This document shows positions 1 through 11,640 of a stretch of 64,000 nucleotides of DNA, in pieces; position 1 is the stretch's first letter; each line of letters starts with the position of its first letter. The stretch lies in the NCBI GenBank assembly GCA_034509495.1, contig CM067503.1:537408-601407 (forward strand), in the 5' to 3' direction. The position numbers and the translations under genes are program-made. This stretch comes from Acestrorhynchus altus. Its lineage: Eukaryota; Chordata; Actinopteri; Characiformes; Acestrorhynchidae. Below the pieces are notes generated by a model. The model had not been told where the DNA came from. It did not search any database and saw nothing but the letters and a program-made list of their open reading frames with translations.

Positions 1-957
1 CTGGTATTTTTAATCAGGTATTACCTCAATCATTATCTGATTTAATTCTGCCAGACGATACCACATTGATCCAGTATGTGGATGATTTATTGATAGCCTC
101 AATTTTTTCGTCCACATGTTTGGAAGCAACACGTCAGGTGTTACTAAAATTGGTGGCTGAAGGCTACAAAGACTCAAGATCTAAACTACAAGTTGCCAGG
201 AAACAAGTTTCTTTCCTGGGCCAGGTCTTATCTAATAAGGGGGCAGGCCTCTTACCTGTACATAGAACCACAATTTTGCATTATCCTTAGCCCATAAAAG
301 TAAGCAATATGCTTGCGTTTTTGGGACTTACCGGCTATAGTCGACATTATTTACCCAATTACTCAGGTCTAACTGAACCCCTTCGCAATATGATTAAACA
401 ACAAGGTATGAGACAATTAGCGGCCTTCCTGGATTGAACGGAACCCACTAAACAAGCTTTTCTGGTGCTCAAACAAGCCCTGGCACAAGCCATGGATCTG
501 GCTGTTCCGGATTACACTAAACCATTTTTCCTAGATGTTTCTGAAACACATGGCACTGTGAACGGTGTTCTGTTTCAGAAAAAAGGGGGTAATAGACAAG
601 TGTTAATGCATGTAAGTATTCTTTTAGACTAAATGGAAAAAAGACACTCTAAATGTACACAGTATGTGGCAGGACTGACAAACATTTAGAAAAAACAGCC
701 CACATACTCATGGGACATCCACTCACTGTTTTGACCATCCATACCATAGCGTCATATGTGAATTCACAGAGTTTCATCCTGACTCCCTTTAGACAACAGT
801 GAATGAGCCAAATTCTGACTCAACCACATGCGACCTATACTCATGACAGTATTAACATGGCAGATAACATGGGGAGTGGGGAGAATCATGAATGTGAGAG
901 GGAAGTATAATTACAGGCCAAAATTAGGATGGGTTTATTTGATGAATCAATTCCAAA

Positions 958-1645
958 GGGAATGTACATTTACATTTACGGCATTTAGCAGACGCCCTTA
1001 TCCAGAGCGACTTACAAAGGTGCTTTGCTGTTCACTCAGAATATCCTTCGCTTGTAGACAAAGCTAGAATCTAGAGACTTCTCACTCTTAGATCCTGTTG
1101 AAACAAATGTCTTTAAATACTCCTGAAACAGATGAGTCTTCAGTCTGCGTTTGAAGACAGTGAGGGACTCAGCTGTTCGAACTCCCAGGGGAAGTTTGTT
1201 CCACCATTTTGGTGCCAGAACAAAAAGAGTCTGGATGCATGTTTTCCTTGCATTCTGAGGGATGGTGGGTCAAGCCGAGCTGTACTTGAAGCTTGAAGGA
1301 CTCTTGGTACAGCTCGAGTTTTGACCATTGCCATCATGTATGGAGGGGCTGGTCAGTTTTTGGCTTTGTAGGTCAGCATCAAGGTTTTGAATCTGATGCA
1401 AGGCAGTTACAGGGAGCCAATGAAGAGAACGCAGCAGAGGAGTTACGTGACTGAATTTAGGAACATTGAAGATGAGCCGCACTGCTGCATTCTGCATAAG
1501 TTGCAATGGTCTGATGGTCCGCATAGGAAAGCCAGGCAGTAGGGAGTTGCAGTAGTCTAGTCTTGAGATGAAAAGAGACTGAACAAGTGGCCTCTCTATA
1601 CAGAAAAGGTTGAATTCTCCTAATGTTGTAAAGGAGAAATCTGCA
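958..1645 (-). mobile_element. L2-type LINE, 5'-truncated 3' end, inserted in the provirus
   Basis: Read on the minus strand this encodes the C-terminal tail of an L2/CR1-type LINE protein (a RLIFN..HVTPLL.SLHWLPV-like stretch, then a WW..LP-like stretch). It is followed by the 3' tail that recurs in the window (GGATAAGGGCGTCTGC, then TAAATG repeats). The tail lies at the left, so the element is in minus orientation and splits the provirus pol between the connection region and RNase H. Other copies lie at 21757, 29281, 43855, 51005 and 52085. Confidence 0.85.
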
Positions 1646-1659
1646 AGATTGAGTCAGGT

Positions 1660-2253
1660 TTGCTGAACATTAAACTGTTCATGGACGGATGTTGTTTCAG
1701 ACATGAAACAGAGGCATTAATGGCAGTGTATGCAGTAGTGGAGGAAAAAGGGGGTCAGTTTCAAATAAAGAAAGCAGAAAAACTTAAGGGACCGCAGTCA
1801 GCCCAGAGAGCTGACATTTTAGCAGTTATGGAAGCTCTGAAGATGAGCTCAGGGCAGACGATTAACATTTATTCTGACTCAGCCTATGCTGAGGCAGTTC
1901 ATTTAGAGTGTGGGCAGTGGCAGAGAGAAGGGTTTCTCACAGCAGCAGGAAAACCCATCAAACATGAAGCAGAAATGAGAGAGCTGGCAGAACTATTGAT
2001 GCTACCAGAGAGAGTAGCGATCATCAAGTGCAAGGGTCATGATGATAGCCAAACCATGGTAACTAGAGGTAACAGGGCAGCACATGCTGCAGTGAAGGAG
2101 GCTGCGGGGTACAGACCACTGCTGGAGATGGTCACCTCAGAAGAAGAGCAGGGTGATCCTCTGGAGAGGTTGGCATGTAGCTGGCAGGCGAGAGATTGGC
2201 AAGAAAAAGCAGTACCTGAGGAGAAAACTTGGTTGAGCAGGGAGCTAAGGTAA
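1660..2253 (+). pseudogene. Provirus RNase H domain, open for 197 codons
   Basis: This 594-base stretch of the provirus has no stop codon although its flanks are riddled with them. It carries RNase H features in order: a first acidic site in MDG near the start, a glutamate in the ALKMS-type helix, and YSDSAY with the third acidic residue. The fourth site, expected in a GN..AD-type motif, reads GNRAAH, so the aspartate appears lost. A frameshift at about 2229-2253 separates it from the integrase-like frame. It is a relic fragment with no start context of its own. Confidence 0.7.
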
Positions 2254-3524
2254 TGGATGGCCTGTGGCAAGGCCCCAATGGAGAATTAGTGCTTCCCTCA
2301 GTATTATTGGAACCAGTGATGGATGAGGCCCACAAACTATGGCATGTAGGTGTGTGTCAGATGATGGGGAATCTGAAGGTACAATGGTGGCATCCTCAGA
2401 TGCGTGATCTGTTGGTAGATTATGTAAAGCACTGCCCATGGTATAACCAGTATAACCCCAAAGTGACAATCAAACTATCAGCGGGTAAGTTTCTGAAACT
2501 ACTGAGACCGGAGCAGAAATTGTCACTGAGCCCAATGGTCTCCAATCAGAATAGCACACAACGTAGCAAAGTTGTCATTTGCTTATCATGACAAATATTA
2601 CATTGCAACGTAATTATGATACCGTTAATAAACCCATTGGCGCTTTAATTGTCCCTCAATGAATCATTGGCGAAATATATTAAGAGTGGGAGGTCTGGTT
2701 GGTCATCTATGTTTTTTGTTATAGGCACGGAAGTATCTGGAAAGGACACAAAGGGTATAATTCAAATTAATTTTGCTAAACCCACTGTTAAGAAAATGGT
2801 GTCACACTTTTATAGCATCCAAATTTACCCCAAATTCAATACCGGCAACTGTGTCTCCTGTCAAACCCAAGGTTTTGGCAGTAGATTATACTCAGCTTAA
2901 ACCGCAGGACATTATTCAATTGGCTACAGGATATAGGGAGACAAATTTATGGTTAGACTGGTTGATCCAGCAGGCTAAGTATCAGTGTCTGGATAACTGC
3001 GTGGCATGTGTGGCCACTAGATCCACTCTGATCACGGTTCCAGCTCCACTTTTCCCTAAATCAAACCTATCATGCCAAATCATCAGTTGGGAACTGGGCC
3101 AGGGCTGGTTTGTATTATTACTGTAGGTATAATGTCTTGATTGTTAGTATGCCAAATGCCTCAGTAGGTACATGTGCCATGGTCTGCTTGGCAGCTCCAG
3201 TGCTATTATTGGGAACTAAGGTGAACCAAACTGCAATCCAACACAAGCGTGACACACCGCAATTTGATTTGTCTAAAGGTTCTCTAGATTGATTCTATTG
3301 GCATCCCGCGGGGGTCCCAAATGTATACAAATTGGCAAACTAAATTTCTGGAGGTTTTGAGTTTTCCTGTTTTCTCAGCTAGATTTCTGGTTACTCTTAA
3401 TAAAAATATTGATCGCATTAATTATGTGCATTATAACATGTTGTGACTTACTAATACAACCTCTCTTACACAGAGAAGTGTAAATTATGTCTCACAGCTT
3501 GAAGCTTGGAAATCAAAGAACAAG

Positions 3525-4465
3525 ACCATATACAGTCCCTGACATAAGTTCTGTCGCTTATCCATGTTGTGGAAACAAAAGCTCATAAACTGACTTTAAA
3601 TTCATCCATTTGTTTTAGAAATGACTCAAATGAAAGCTGAAACCCTCCCAAATCAGGTTTAATTTACGAAAATAAATTTGCTTCACTGCAGAAATATTGA
3701 TCGTTTAATGAACACAGAAAGGTCAGATTTTGGCAAGACAAAAGTTTTGTTGCCTTGTCATATAATGCACCCAATCCTAGTTTACAGCCTCACCTGTGCT
3801 CACTAATTGATCGGTTAATTAGTGGGTGTGTATAAAAAGAACCCCAGCACCCCAGACCTTCACTTGAACTGCAACTTGAATTCTGACAACATGCCAAAAA
3901 TCCACCCTGTGACCAAAGTCTTGATTATCAAGAGGCTGAAGACCAGATCCACTGCAGAGGTGGTTGGCACATTTAATGTGTATCAGCATCAAGTACAAAG
4001 GAAAAAGATTTGAAGAGAGTGGAGATGTTTTTGACAAGCCCAGGTCTGGCAGATCCTGCATGACAATTGGTCAGGAGGAAAGTTTGTTGGTTAGAAAATC
4101 TAAAGCCAGCCCCTTTTCCACTGCAGCAGAGCTAGGCCTGGTCACCTGAAGTCCCTGTGTCAACTAGAACTGTTTTTAGGATTCTGTCTCGAAATGGCCT
4201 CCATGGTCGAATCAGTGCCCAGAAGCCAGCACGAAACAAAAGGCAATTAAAAAAAATGTGTGGCATTTCCCAAGGCCCACAGCCTGCTAAATGGATGGAC
4301 ACTGGAAAAGTGGCAAAAGGTGGATTTCTCAGATGAATCTTCAGTTGAATTACACCACAGCCACCTCAAATAATGCAGGAGACCTACTGGAGCCCGAATA
4401 GATCCAAGATTCACCCAGAAATCAGTTAAGTTTGGTGGTGGAAAGATCGTGGTCTTCATTCACAC
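3525..4465 (+). mobile_element. Tc1-like DNA transposon, 3'-truncated
   Basis: A Tc1-type terminal sequence (ACAGTCCCTGACATAAG) starts at about 3533. A degraded transposase begins near 3891 (MPKIHPVTK) and runs through helix-turn-helix-like pieces to about 4460 with several frameshifts. The right terminal repeat and the C-terminal catalytic part are absent. The sequence abuts a copy of the zinc-finger leader region. Confidence 0.75.
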
Positions 4466-4469
4466 CTGA

Positions 4470-5085
4470 ATGGTTGTCACACATTACACCCCCTCTTAAC
4501 AGCCCTTAACTCCCCACCATCTCTTCATCTACCATCCATTGAGCAGCAACCCCCACCCAAACTATATAGCTCTCAGGAAGCTCTAAAATGAGCTGCTGTA
4601 TTACACAAATAAATGCACATTGATTCAAACATTGTGGTTTCTCCATTGTGGCATCTCCATGGTGAAGATCACATGACCTACTCTACACAGAGTTTTATAA
4701 AGACTGAAGCATGAAGGAGTTTAGAAACATCAGCACCAAAATAACACTTTAACCACCAGACCAGAGAATTATTCCCCAAATAAACCAACTGTCAGGGTTT
4801 GTAAAAAGATCTTAAAGGAAGCAGAAACTCACTGTTGATCAAAGTTAACTAGGAAAACATCATCAAGCACCTCCTGGACGAAGCTGCTTCTGTGCTGCTT
4901 AAATGTTGCTCCTTTTGAATGTGTTTCTATGTGTGTGAGTGTAAATGTAGAAGAAGGTGTAGAAGAGTGGAACATCTCCATACCTTCATCAGCTGAGCTG
5001 ATTATGTTCTTCCAGCAGACCAGTCTGAGCACAGAGGTATGGACTGCACTGGAGGAAGATCAGAGGAGTAAAGACTGGATTATAT
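4470..5085. repeat. Duplicate of the zinc-finger gene leader region, without fingers
   Basis: This stretch aligns in the same order with 24800-25480. Both hold a CCCCCTCTTAACAG block, a CCATTGAGCAGCAACCCCCA block, a segment around CATGAAGGAGTTTAGAAAC, a conserved segment with TGCTGCTTAAATGTTGC, and the leader exon with its minus-strand donor (GAAG then GTATGG). No finger-coding sequence accompanies it here, so it is either a decayed zinc-finger paralogue or a dispersed copy of the leader. A shorter third copy lies at 9186-9370. Confidence 0.65.
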
Positions 5086-5869
5086 ATATACATCACCCAC
5101 CACGACTCCTAGTGTGGGCTGGACGCCGCTCGGTCAAACCATACTCCAGTGTTTCTGAGCACGTGCGTATACTACAAATTACGGCAAGAGCGTGTGGCGA
5201 CACTGATTTCAAAATAAAAGCCACAAGCTAGGGGTGGGCGATACCCGGAATTTTGGTATCGATCCGAAAAAAGTAAAACGGCCATTCCACTGAATGGGTG
5301 CCATTTGCTTGTTGTAACTCTTAATTAAATTAAACTTAATTTTGAATCTTTTTTCAATGCTGAATTTAATAACACATATATTTAACTATTCAAAGCATGA
5401 GTTGGCCAATCTCAGTCAGCTTTATTTAATTTTTCATAAGGTTTCTAAGCTGAAGAAGTTACATTTTTCTCAGTCCCCTTACCAAAACTCACTTGACATT
5501 TACAAAGCATGTTTGAAAGCATGTCAACTAATTCCTTTGATTTTTTTTTTCTCAAGAAAGTGTTTATTTTAAAGAAATTGTTGACATGTTCAAATAATTG
5601 ATATTTATGACTAAAACATCACTATATATGCATGCAAGTTATATTTTTCTAAAATATGCAAAGCCATATTTATCTTTTCAAGCAGACCCAAACCTGAAAT
5701 TGATCAAATTTATTATCATGTCATTTATTAAAAAATGGATAAATGATGGACCAAATATGGTTGGAAAAAATCTTTATTTATTTATTTTTAGAAAAAATCA
5801 AGTTAAAGGAATGAACACTGGGTAACAGAGACGTGCAGTGTGCTTGTGTGTGTGTGAAAATAAACTTGT
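5086..5869. other. Unassigned AT-rich stretch with a transposon-end-like motif
   Basis: At 5230-5265 a sequence beginning GGGGTGGGCGATACC resembles the terminal repeats of hAT-like fish transposons. The rest is AT-rich with short open stretches and no recognisable coding content. Confidence 0.3.
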
Positions 5870-6210
5870 CTGGCCTTTTCTAAGAGATTTTCTCTAGTGT
5901 GGCCCAGAGCTCATTTTCCATCTCCATATAGCGATCTATGACTGGCCTCAGGGGTGGGATGATACTCAAAACATCCTCAAAAAGATACCAAAGTATGTCT
6001 TAATGTGCTGGCCAGAAAAACCTGTTGACCCCCATTTTGTGCAGGCAATGGACCTCAACATGTGTTTCACTGGTATCTATGATGATGCCAGGGTATAGGT
6101 TATCTTCATACTTCACCACACTCCATTTGCCAACAACTTCAGGACTGAAGTTCCATGGCTGTGGGAGCCATCTGTTGATGACCGAATGCAAAATGCTTTG
6201 CATTAAACTG
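5870..6210 (-). pseudogene. C-terminal fragment of a transposon-associated protein
   Basis: On the minus strand a frame reads through a KWSVVKYEDNLYPGII block, a VEVHCLHKMGVNRFFWP block and, after one stop near 6000, an ILWYLFEDVLSIIPP block. Blocks of this kind (a lone beta-rich module ending NRFFWP) recur at the C-termini of uncharacterised transposon-linked proteins in fish, from general knowledge. The start is missing and the transposon family is not identified. Confidence 0.4.
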
Positions 6211-6229
6211 TCATAGGTCAGGTTTTGTT

Positions 6230-8757
6230 TTTTTGTGCCTAAGCAGCTGACGTCCCTGTCTGTCAGTCCTCTTTGGGCTGAAGACTGTGTGGAGGGGTGA
6301 TGAGGAGTTGTAATGCTTCTTTACAACTGGGGATTTACCGTGAGAGCAGCTTGTTAATGTTTATAGAGATATGGCTAACACAGCTTGTACTAGACACTAA
6401 GGTGGATCTGCAGGGCTTCACTGCCATGAGAGCCGACAGACACACTAAAGCCTGCGGGAAGAACAAAGGTGGGGGGCTGATCATTTATGTGAACAGTCAC
6501 TGGTGTAACCCGGGCCCTACTGGTGTAACCCGGGCCCTATCACTGTTAAGAAGGTCTTATGTTGTCCGGATTTGGAGCTTTTAGTAGTTAGTCTCCAGCC
6601 CTACTACGTCCCTCGCAAATTCTGTCATTTGATTGCCGTCTGTGTTTACATTGCTCCAAGAGTAGATGCAGCCACTGGGTGTGAGCAGATACATTCTGTT
6701 ACTGCAAAACTGCAGACACAGCACCCTGAGGCATCCATGATCATTTCTGCGGACTTTAATCATGCTACTTTGGACTCTACATTGGCTGTGTTTTACCACT
6801 GTGTGGACTGTTCTTGAAGAAACAACAGGACAATCGATCTACTGTATGCTAATGTGAAAGAGGCATACAGCGTCACACCCCTCCCCCCACTGGGGAAGTC
6901 AGACCACAACCTGGTCCACCTTCAGCCAAAGTATAACCCCATGGTCCAAAGACAGCCTGCAACCACCAGATCCATCAGGAGCTGGTCTCCAGAAATGGAA
7001 GAAGCTCTCGGGGACTGTTTTGACACCATGGATTGGGATGTCCTGCTAAGCCCACACAATGAAGACATTGTGGGGATGACACACAAAGACAGCTACAGGA
7101 GGAAAGTGGAACGGAAATTGTTGGAGAACAGCATGAGGGAGCTGAAAACCATCACAGGCCACAACACCAAAACCAGAGTTGTTGGGGGAACAGTGGAGAA
7201 GGTGAATGAAATGTATGAATGAACAAATTCAACCAGTTCAACATGCATATGTACCCCCCACCCACTCCCTTGCTGCATCCATCTCTCCCTCTTCCCTCAA
7301 CACATCCTCCACCAGCTACCACAGCAGCCTCCTCCTCCATCCACATTCTTCACTGCGGACAAGGTCAGAGGTCAGCTGAAGAGGCTTCACCCCAGGAAAG
7401 CAGCAGGCCCTCACAAAATATGTCCCTGAAGACCTGTATGCTGAAGACCTGCACTGCAGAACTGGGTGAGCCACTCCAGCATCTCTTCAACCTGAGCCTG
7501 CAGGTGGGGAGAGTGCCTACCCTCTGGAAGACATCATTGCCAGACATTGTTCCAGTTCCGAAAAAGAACCAGCCAAGTGAGCTGAATGACTTCTGACCGG
7601 TGCCACTCACTTCCCATCTGATGAAGACGTTGGAGTGGCTCTTCCTCTGTCTCCTCAGACCCCAGGTGCAACATGCCCAGGGTGGCCTGCAGTTCATGTA
7701 CCATGCAGGTGTTGGTGTGGAAGACACAATCATCTACCTGCTACACTGAGCCCACTCACACCTAGATAAGGGGAATGGCACGGTGAGGATCTACTGTTCT
7801 ACTGTTAATATTATGTCCACCAGAGGATTAACATTACTTCAGTACCCGAGTAATAGAACAGAAATGTAGGGGTCCAGTGTCCCCGAACTATGTATAAGTA
7901 GTTTGACCAGAGGAGGATGGGTCCTCCCCTTATGAGCCTGGTTCCTCCCAAGGTTTCTTCCTCCAGTTGAGGGAGTTTTTCCTTGCCACTGTCGCCATGT
8001 GGCTTGCTCACTAGGGGATCTGTCATTTATACTTTGTCTCTGTTTTAACCTTTCTTATTTATTTATTTATTTATTTATTTATTTTATTTCTGTGAAGCTG
8101 CTCTGTGACAACTTCAGTTGTGAAGAGCGCTATAAAAATAAATTTAGATTTTTTTTTATTTGATCCTGTTTCTGGACTTCACAATTGCTCAACACCATCC
8201 AGCCCCTTATGCTTTAGGACAAACTGAAGAGGATGCGAATGGACCCCTGTCTGGTCACCTGGATCTCCAGGTACCTCACGGACAGGCTGCAGTATGTCAG
8301 GCTGAGGGACATCACGTCAGACACTGTGATCAGCAGCACTGGGGCACCCCGGGGCATGGTGCTGGCCCCTCTTCTCTTCACCCTGTACACAGAAGACTTC
8401 TGCTACAACTCAGCTGTGTCACATTCAGACGTTTGTTGATGATACAGCCATAGTTGGCTGTATCAGGGATGATAGAGAGGAGGAGAATCTGAGCATGGTG
8501 AGGGACTTTGCAGCCTGGTGCCACAGGAATCATCTGCAGCACAACATCTCAAAGACCAAGGAGCTGGTCATTGATTTTGGGAGGTCCTGTTCTACACTGT
8601 GGTGTCCTGGGGGGGCAGCATATCCAAGAAGGACACACAGGCTGGACAAACTGATCAGGTGAGCTGGCTCTGTGGTGTCAGTGGCAGAGAAGAGGATTCT
8701 GAAAAATCTATTGGACATTATGAACAATGTCATTCATCCTCTACACACTGTCATTAG
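6230..8757 (+). mobile_element. CR1/Rex1-like LINE with endonuclease and reverse transcriptase, decayed
   Basis: In order: an APE-type endonuclease region (6300-7000, with LIAVCVYIAPR-like and SADFNH-like blocks and a KSDHN block), a linker, and a reverse transcriptase fingers region (7360-7740: HPRKAAGP, LFNLSLQVGRVPTLWK). After an insertion the RT continues (8160-8460) with the catalytic FVDDTAIVGC near 8430, reached only by a frameshift. The C-terminal region ends in a LLDIMNN..HPLHT-like stretch near 8750. Frameshifts and stops are frequent. The next element truncates it at about 8757. Confidence 0.8.
7792..8161 (+). mobile_element. SINE-like/LINE-tail element inserted in the LINE
   Basis: This copy has the CAAGGTTTCTTCCTC and GGGAGTTTTTCCTTGCCAC blocks, an (ATTT)n run at 8056-8084, and ends GAGCGCTATAAAAATAAA before a T-rich end. 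It interrupts the RT codons VRI and LFLDF of the surrounding LINE and is flanked by the 4-base repeat GATC (7788-7791 and 8162-8165). Relatives lie at 22424-22631 and, as the tail of a longer LINE, at 44455-45165. Confidence 0.75.
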
Positions 8758-9178
8758 CAGTTAGCAATTATACACCAGTATCACTACTCTCCTTCCTCTC
8801 AAAAATCCTTGAATGTTCTGTTCACAATCAGCTATCTCTCTTTCCCAACCAGAACATTTTACAGGACCCAAACCAATCTGGCTTCAAACACTCAACAGAG
8901 ACTACTCTCATTGCTGTCACAGAGAAACACCACATTGCAAGATCAGCCAAACTCTCATCTGTTGTAATTCTCCTCAACCTCTCTGCAGCCTTTGACACAG
9001 TAGACCATAAGATCCTCCTGTCAATCCTTGGTAGCCTTGGAATCACCGGTTCTGCATTGGAATGGTTTGCATCATACCTGGAAGAGAGTTCTTACAAGGT
9101 CACATAGCAGGGAGCCACATCAGCTCCACGCAGACTCTCCACTGGTGTTCCACAAGGCTCAGTCCTTTGTGTACTTCA
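8758..9178 (+). mobile_element. L2-type LINE reverse transcriptase fragment
   Basis: An open stretch (8727-9107) encodes RT palm blocks: YTPVSLLSFLSKILE, SGFKHSTETTL, LSAAFDTVDHKILL and GITGSALEWF. A stop near 9105 precedes a STGVPQGSVL block. The catalytic FADD box and everything after it are missing. The sequence ends where the zinc-finger leader repeat begins. Confidence 0.8.
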
Positions 9179-9185
9179 TCTCTAC

Positions 9186-9370
9186 CGGCCATTGAGCAGC
9201 AACCCCCACCCAAACTAAACAGCTCTCAGGAAGAGCTTCATTCTTTTCTAAAATGAACTACTATATTCCACAAATAACTGCATGTCAATTCACACATTGT
9301 AGAACATCTGCAGATATGAATGTTTCTACACTCATTACATCTCATAAACTCCCAAGACAGTGTCACGCAG
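9186..9370. repeat. Third partial copy of the zinc-finger leader repeat
   Basis: The CCATTGAGCAGCAACCCCCA block and the following GAACATCTGCAGATATGAAT block match 4537-4660 and 24850-25000 in the same order. There is no coding content. Confidence 0.6.
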
Positions 9371-9379
9371 AGGTGCAGC

Positions 9380-11055
9380 ATCTTCTCTAGCGCTCAGCAT
9401 TAGCACTGTAGTACAGCTCATAAGAGCTAATGCAATTTAACCATGCTCATCTGCCTTCAGAGTTAAAAGCAATGCTCAGTAGGCTGCAGATTTTATGAAC
9501 ATTTGCATGTCATGGCAGATGGAGCTGGCTCTGAGTCAAATGGAGGCAGTGAACGGAAACAAAGAGGGACAAGCGGGTTGGCATGCTAACCAAGCTAAAA
9601 CTAATGCTGGTGTGCTAATAAAACAGGTCTGCTATTCCATCGCTCTTCCTATCCAATGTCTGGGCACTGAAGACCAAAATGGATCTGCTTCAACTCAAGA
9701 CTGTGCCAACAGGAGATGCAGAGCTGCAGCGTCTTTTGTCTTGATGGAAACCTGGCTTACCTCCAGCTCTGAGGCAGAAGAACATATAACAGTCAAATAC
9801 CATCCTTACTATCTACCTATCTAATGCTAATGTAGTTCTCAGGAAACTACACAACAGCACTGGCTTACTTCAAAATAAACATCCTGAAGCACTGCATGTG
9901 ATGGCAGGAGACTTTAACCATGTGAATCTGCTGGACAATCTCCTCCCATGTTGCACCAGCACTTTAACATTGCCACTAGGAGGAGAAACATTTTGGAATG
10001 AGGAGGCATGTAAAGAGCAGTGCCCTGTCCACATCTCTGTGCGTCTGACCACATCTCCCTCCTGCTAGGTCCTGCATACTGCGTAGTGTCAAAAAGCAGG
10101 GCCACTGTAACAAAGTCCATCTGCATGTGGCCTGAAGGAGCTGTGTGCAGGCTCCAGGACTACTTTGAGACCAAAAACTGGCAGATATTTAGGGAGGCTG
10201 CAAAAAAAGGGAGCAGCATGGACTTAGGATTTGTACTCATCATCTGATATGGACTACATCAGGATGTGCATGGAGGTGACCAATTCTAAGATCATCACCA
10301 TCTGGCCAAACTAGAATCATTGGCTGAATGCAGAGATGCGTTCCCTGCTGAGTAGCAGTGATGCCACATTCAAGGATGGTGGTATAGCAGCACTTAAACC
10401 AACTAGAAGGAACCTGTCAGAGGGCTTAAAGAGGGCAATGTCCATATATGCTCTCAAGATGCACTGTCACTGCAGCTCAAATGCCCTCGTGGCTTCCCTC
10501 ACATCCTCCACCATAATCCTGAACATTGGCTCCCACAAGGGCTGTGTGCTCAGCCCTCCGCTGTACACACTGATTATCCATGACTGCAGAGCTCACTTCT
10601 CACCACAGTGGCAAATCAGTGTACAGGAGAGAGGTAGGGGCATGGTGGTTTGGAAACAACAACTTCATTCTCAACATCCAGAAGACCAAGAAGATGGTTG
10701 TGGATTTGTGTCAGTCTGGTACAACCCACCTCCTACATTGATGGAACTGTTGTGGGGTCCCCACCATCAGGTACCTTGGAGTACACCTAAGTGACACTTG
10801 GCGTATCGACACCGCGGTGGTCATGAGGAAAACCCACCAGCAGCTGTATTCCCTGAAAAAACTGAAGAGGGCAGGGCTGGGCATGGACATGCCCAGGTCC
10901 TTTTACAGCTTTGTGGTGGAAAGTGTCCTGACCTCAAGCCTCACTTTGCGGTATGCTGGCTGCACTGTAGCAGAGAAGGAAATGTTGCAGAGAGTGGTAA
11001 AGTCTGCACAGAGGACCATCAGATGTTGCTGGGTCACGGGGGCAGCAGTATAAGC
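9380..11055 (+). mobile_element. CR1/Rex1-like LINE, decayed
   Basis: Fragments of an endonuclease-type region (9660-10330) are broken by many stops. RT C-terminal blocks follow: a NFILNIQKTKKMVVD-like block near 10660-10700, YLGVHLSDTWRIDTAVV near 10770, and an open stretch 10817-11053 with QQLYSLKKLKRAGL and LTSSLTLRYAGCT. These are the downstream RT and C-terminal blocks of fish CR1/Rex1-type elements. Confidence 0.75.
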
Positions 11056-11640
11056 AAGGATGCCCAGACCTCCCTCTCCCCCGACACCTCAGAAGCTCCC
11101 TGGGAGAGACCCCGAGGTGTTCCCAGGCCAGCTGAGAGACATAGTCCCTCCAGTGTGTCCTGGGTCTACCCCACGGTCTCTTCTTGGTGGGAGAACACCT
11201 CCCCGGAGAGACATCCGGGGGCATCCGAAAAAGATGCCCGAGCCACCTCAACTGGTTCCTCTCAATGTAGAGGAGCAGTGGCTCTACTCCGAGCTCCTCC
11301 CGGGTGACCGAGGATCTCATCTTATCTCTAAGGGAGTGCCTGGCCATCCTACAGAGGAAACTCATTTTGGCTGCTTGTATCCGCGATCCTGTCCTTTCGG
11401 TCATTACCTACAGCTCATGACTATAGGTGAGGGTAGGAACATAGATTGACCGGTAATGGACCGATACACTGACCGCATGACTGTGGCTTCCTCTGTGGGT
11501 GGTGGGCCCACAGGAGGAATGGCCCACATGGCACTCGCTCCTGAGCCCCAACCCCAGTCCTGGCTCCAGGGTGGGGCCCCGGTTGTGCCGTCAAGCCGCT
11601 CTTGGGGTCAAGCCTGTCACCTTGGACCTGTTTGCCATGG
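11056..11640 (-). mobile_element. LINE C-terminal and 3' region, minus strand
   Basis: The minus strand encodes blocks SRIQAAKMSFL, REELGVEPLLLYIERNQLRW, GHLFRMPP and GRPRTHWRDYVSQLAWE, the C-terminal tail of a common fish LINE protein. GC-rich 3' sequence lies upstream on that strand to about 11640, with one rearrangement near 11450. The clade is not certain. Confidence 0.7.

Larger units (their letters stand above)
1..3515 (+). mobile_element. Endogenous retrovirus-like provirus fragment, pol to env-like, defective
   Basis: The window opens inside a retroviral-type reverse transcriptase: the frame from base 3 holds the catalytic YVDD box at about 75-86. The thumb/connection region follows in the same frame but has nonsense codons at 288-290 and near 435, then more stops and frameshifts to about 955. 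An RNase H segment follows the L2 insertion (1660-2253), then an integrase zinc-finger-like stretch (2300-2460, HH present, CC pair imperfect). The integrase catalytic core is essentially missing. From about 2640 the reading frames resemble a fish retrovirus envelope: a surface part with a CVAC-type motif near 3000, then a region after a basic KRD-containing stretch near 3245-3260. It ends near 3515 and no LTR is seen in the window. The breaks make it non-functional. Assignment to a fish retrovirus lineage is from general resemblance. Confidence 0.8.

Noticed and set aside
7219..7596. Proline-rich open frame as a gene
   Set aside because: It is the linker and RT start of the surrounding LINE in a shifted frame.
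9495..10794. Several 70-150 codon frames as small genes
   Set aside because: They fall inside a decayed LINE and agree with endonuclease or RT blocks in neighbouring frames.
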